This document shows, in pieces, positions 12,971-14,185 of a stretch of DNA of 14,185 bases. Every line of letters starts with the position of its first letter. The stretch's first letter is position 1. Origin of the DNA: CAYXEN01 sp964464035 (GTDB taxonomy: Bacteria; Krumholzibacteriota; Krumholzibacteriia; WVZY01). The stretch is from the NCBI GenBank assembly GCA_964464035.1, contig CAYXEN010000072.1, forward strand, positions 1 through 14,185, read 5' to 3'. The position numbers and the translations under genes were made by a program. The notes under the pieces were generated by a model. That model worked only from the letters and a program-made list of their open reading frames with translations, made no database searches and had not been told where the DNA came from.

Positions 12971-14014
12971 CTATTCCTTGAGGCGGTATATCAGCCGATT
13001 GGTCGCACCTTCAGAAACGAGAATCCTTTTCTCCACCATGTCCCTCAGCTCTCGCTGAAGTGTGCGCCGGTTGACCTCCGGGCAGAGCGCCTCGAATTCC
13101 TGAATGTTGATGCTCCCGTGTTCGAGAATGTGCATCAGGGCCTGGGCTTGGCGGGGGGAGAGATCGTGCTGGTGGATGAGCACGTCGCGTCGGATCACCC
13201 GCTCCCCCCGTTGCCTGACCTCCATCAGCTGGGTGGCCAGTCCGGTCACGAAGTACTCCAGCCACCCGCTCATATCCATGTCGCGCTCCCGGACGCCCTG
13301 GATCGCCCGGTAGAAGGCGGCCCGGTCCCGGTCGTAGTACTCGCTGATGGTGAAGAGCCGCTTGAAGTCGTAACCCGCGCGGTACAGGCACAGGGTGGAG
13401 AGCAGACGCGACGTGCGGCCGTTGCCGTCCAGGAAGGGATGGATATGGACGAGTTGAAACTGGGCGATTCCACTCACGAGGACCGGGTGGGGCTCCCGTT
13501 CGCCGTTCAGCCACTCCACCAGTTCCGCCATCAGGATCGGTACTTCGTGGGCCGGCGGGGGCGTGTAGATCGTCTCGCCGGTGGCGGAGTTGACAACGTA
13601 ATTCTGGATCTTGCGGTACTCCCCGGGCGCCGCGGCGCCGCCACGCACCCCTTCCACCATCCGCTTGTGGATCTCGCGGATCAACCCTTCCGTGATCGGT
13701 GCGCCGCTGGACAGGTATTCCGAGACGAAATCGAACGCCCGCCGGTAGTTCAAAAGCTCCCGCACATCGTCGGGGTCGGCCTCCGGTACCGTCTCGCCGG
13801 CCATCAGGCGTTCGGCCTGGTCGAGGGTCAGCTGCGTGCCCTCGATATGCGTCGTGTGATGGGCCTCGAGCACCAGCGCCCGCTTTCCCATTTCCCGGAT
13901 CCAGTCTTCCGAGAGGGTGGCGGCTTCCAGGAAACCGCGCGCCCGCTCGATCCGAGTCAGGGCCTCGGTGATGCGGTTCGTGATCGTGAATCGAGGCTGG
14001 AAGCCGTGTGTCAT
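12971..14014 (-). CDS. Fic domain protein (class II, AMP-transferase type)
   Basis: 347 residues. The Fic core motif HPFLDGNGRTSR (192-203) has the catalytic H192, phosphate-binding DGNGR and final Arg intact, so nucleotide transfer (usually AMPylation of Tyr, Thr or Ser) is expected. The inhibitory helix motif [S/T]xxxE[G/N] is present N-terminally as TTHIEG (54-59, with E58 expected to compete with ATP gamma-phosphate), making this a class II Fic that restrains itself. NYVVNSATGETIYTPPPAHE (138-157) forms the target-binding flap. The C-terminal 75 residues (about 275-347) look like a winged helix. Architecture resembles Shewanella SoFic-type proteins. Start ATG at 14012-14014 overlaps the stop of the upstream TPR gene (ATGA), indicating translational coupling. 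The target is unknown. Confidence 0.92.
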   Translation of the reverse strand: MTHGFQPRFTITNRITEALTRIERARGFLEAATLSEDWIREMGKRALVLEAHHTTHIEGTQLTLDQAERLMAGETVPEADPDDVRELLNYRRAFDFVSEYLSSGAPITEGLIREIHKRMVEGVRGGAAAPGEYRKIQNYVVNSATGETIYTPPPAHEVPILMAELVEWLNGEREPHPVLVSGIAQFQLVHIHPFLDGNGRTSRLLSTLCLYRAGYDFKRLFTISEYYDRDRAAFYRAIQGVRERDMDMSGWLEYFVTGLATQLMEVRQRGERVIRRDVLIHQHDLSPRQAQALMHILEHGSINIQEFEALCPEVNRRTLQRELRDMVEKRILVSEGATNRLIYRLKE

Positions 14015-14185
14015 GTCTTTTCACCACCTTTTTGTATGACGGCAACGATGCCCAACTGGGCCGCTACGTCCTCGTAATCCGGGTCCTCGGCGTATAGCTT
14101 CTCAAGTTCGCTGCGCACCCGCCAGCGCTGGCCGAGGTCCTCATACCCCAGGGCCCATTCGTACCTGAGCGCCCGAAGCAGTTCC
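14011..14185 (-). CDS. C-terminal end of TPR-type protein (partial)
   Basis: 57 residues are visible, entering from the right edge and ending in TGA at 14013-14011, which overlaps the Fic start codon. The segment YEWALGYEDLGQRWRVRSEL followed by EKLYAEDPDYEDVAAQLG has the spacing of helix pairs in tetratricopeptide repeats. Being cotranscribed and coupled, it may act with the Fic protein, for example as a binding or regulatory partner; this is inference. The rest of the gene is outside the window. Confidence 0.6.
   Translation of the reverse strand, partial: ELLRALRYEWALGYEDLGQRWRVRSELEKLYAEDPDYEDVAAQLGIVAVIQKGGEKT

Noticed and set aside
12872..14077. 401-codon plus-strand open frame opposite the Fic gene
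   Set aside because: No recognisable protein features; the minus strand encodes an intact Fic motif in a coupled operon.

Overview
The window is a GC-rich (by eye about 60% or more), gene-dense stretch of bacterial chromosome. Signal peptides, an outer-membrane beta-barrel and a periplasm-facing sulfatase-fold enzyme point to a diderm (Gram-negative) organism. The mix of an XRE/TPR membrane regulator, sulfatase-fold and GT-C membrane proteins would fit an uncultured FCB-type or similar environmental lineage; that placement is inference only. The first 16 bases are a poly-G run, probably a contig-edge artefact.

Layout. 1-327 (+): 3' end of an unrecognised gene. 362-1708 (-): PcfJ-like protein. 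1709-2295: 587 bp without a credible gene, holding a strongly base-paired segment (1911-2051) whose wobble pairs favour a plus-strand RNA. 2296-4347 (-): membrane-anchored XRE regulator with a TPR sensor region, with its own promoter and two dyads in the leader. 4553-6142 (-): membrane-anchored FMN/3Fe-4S glutamate-synthase-domain protein. 6409-6975 (+): small outer-membrane beta-barrel with its own promoter. 7084-7971 (-): YwiC-like membrane protein. 8086-9519 (-): sulfatase-fold enzyme lacking the formylglycine motif. 9746-11311 (+): GT-C type membrane glycosyltransferase, divergent from the sulfatase-fold gene. 11279-12328 (-): asparaginyl-tRNA-synthetase paralogue without an anticodon-binding domain (asparagine-synthetase type), preceded by a leader region at 12491-12703. 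12971-14014 (-): Fic protein, translationally coupled to a TPR gene that runs off the window end.

The most notable system is the leader of the AsnRS-paralogue gene. A near-consensus promoter drives a 38-codon leader peptide with five Asn codons, four of them within codons 24-29. A strong intrinsic terminator follows, and an upstream segment can form a long alternative helix with the terminator's 5' arm. This is the complete layout of a ribosome-mediated transcription attenuator responding to charged tRNA-Asn, in front of a gene whose family is linked to asparagine synthesis. I know of attenuators for his, trp, leu, thr, ilv and phe; an Asn version controlling this enzyme type is not one I can name. 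The leader peptide appears to be translated from a leaderless or nearly leaderless mRNA.

Elsewhere the genes look like separate transcription units rather than one pathway. The sulfatase-fold protein and glycosyltransferase share a divergent control region and may both act on envelope glycans or glycolipids.
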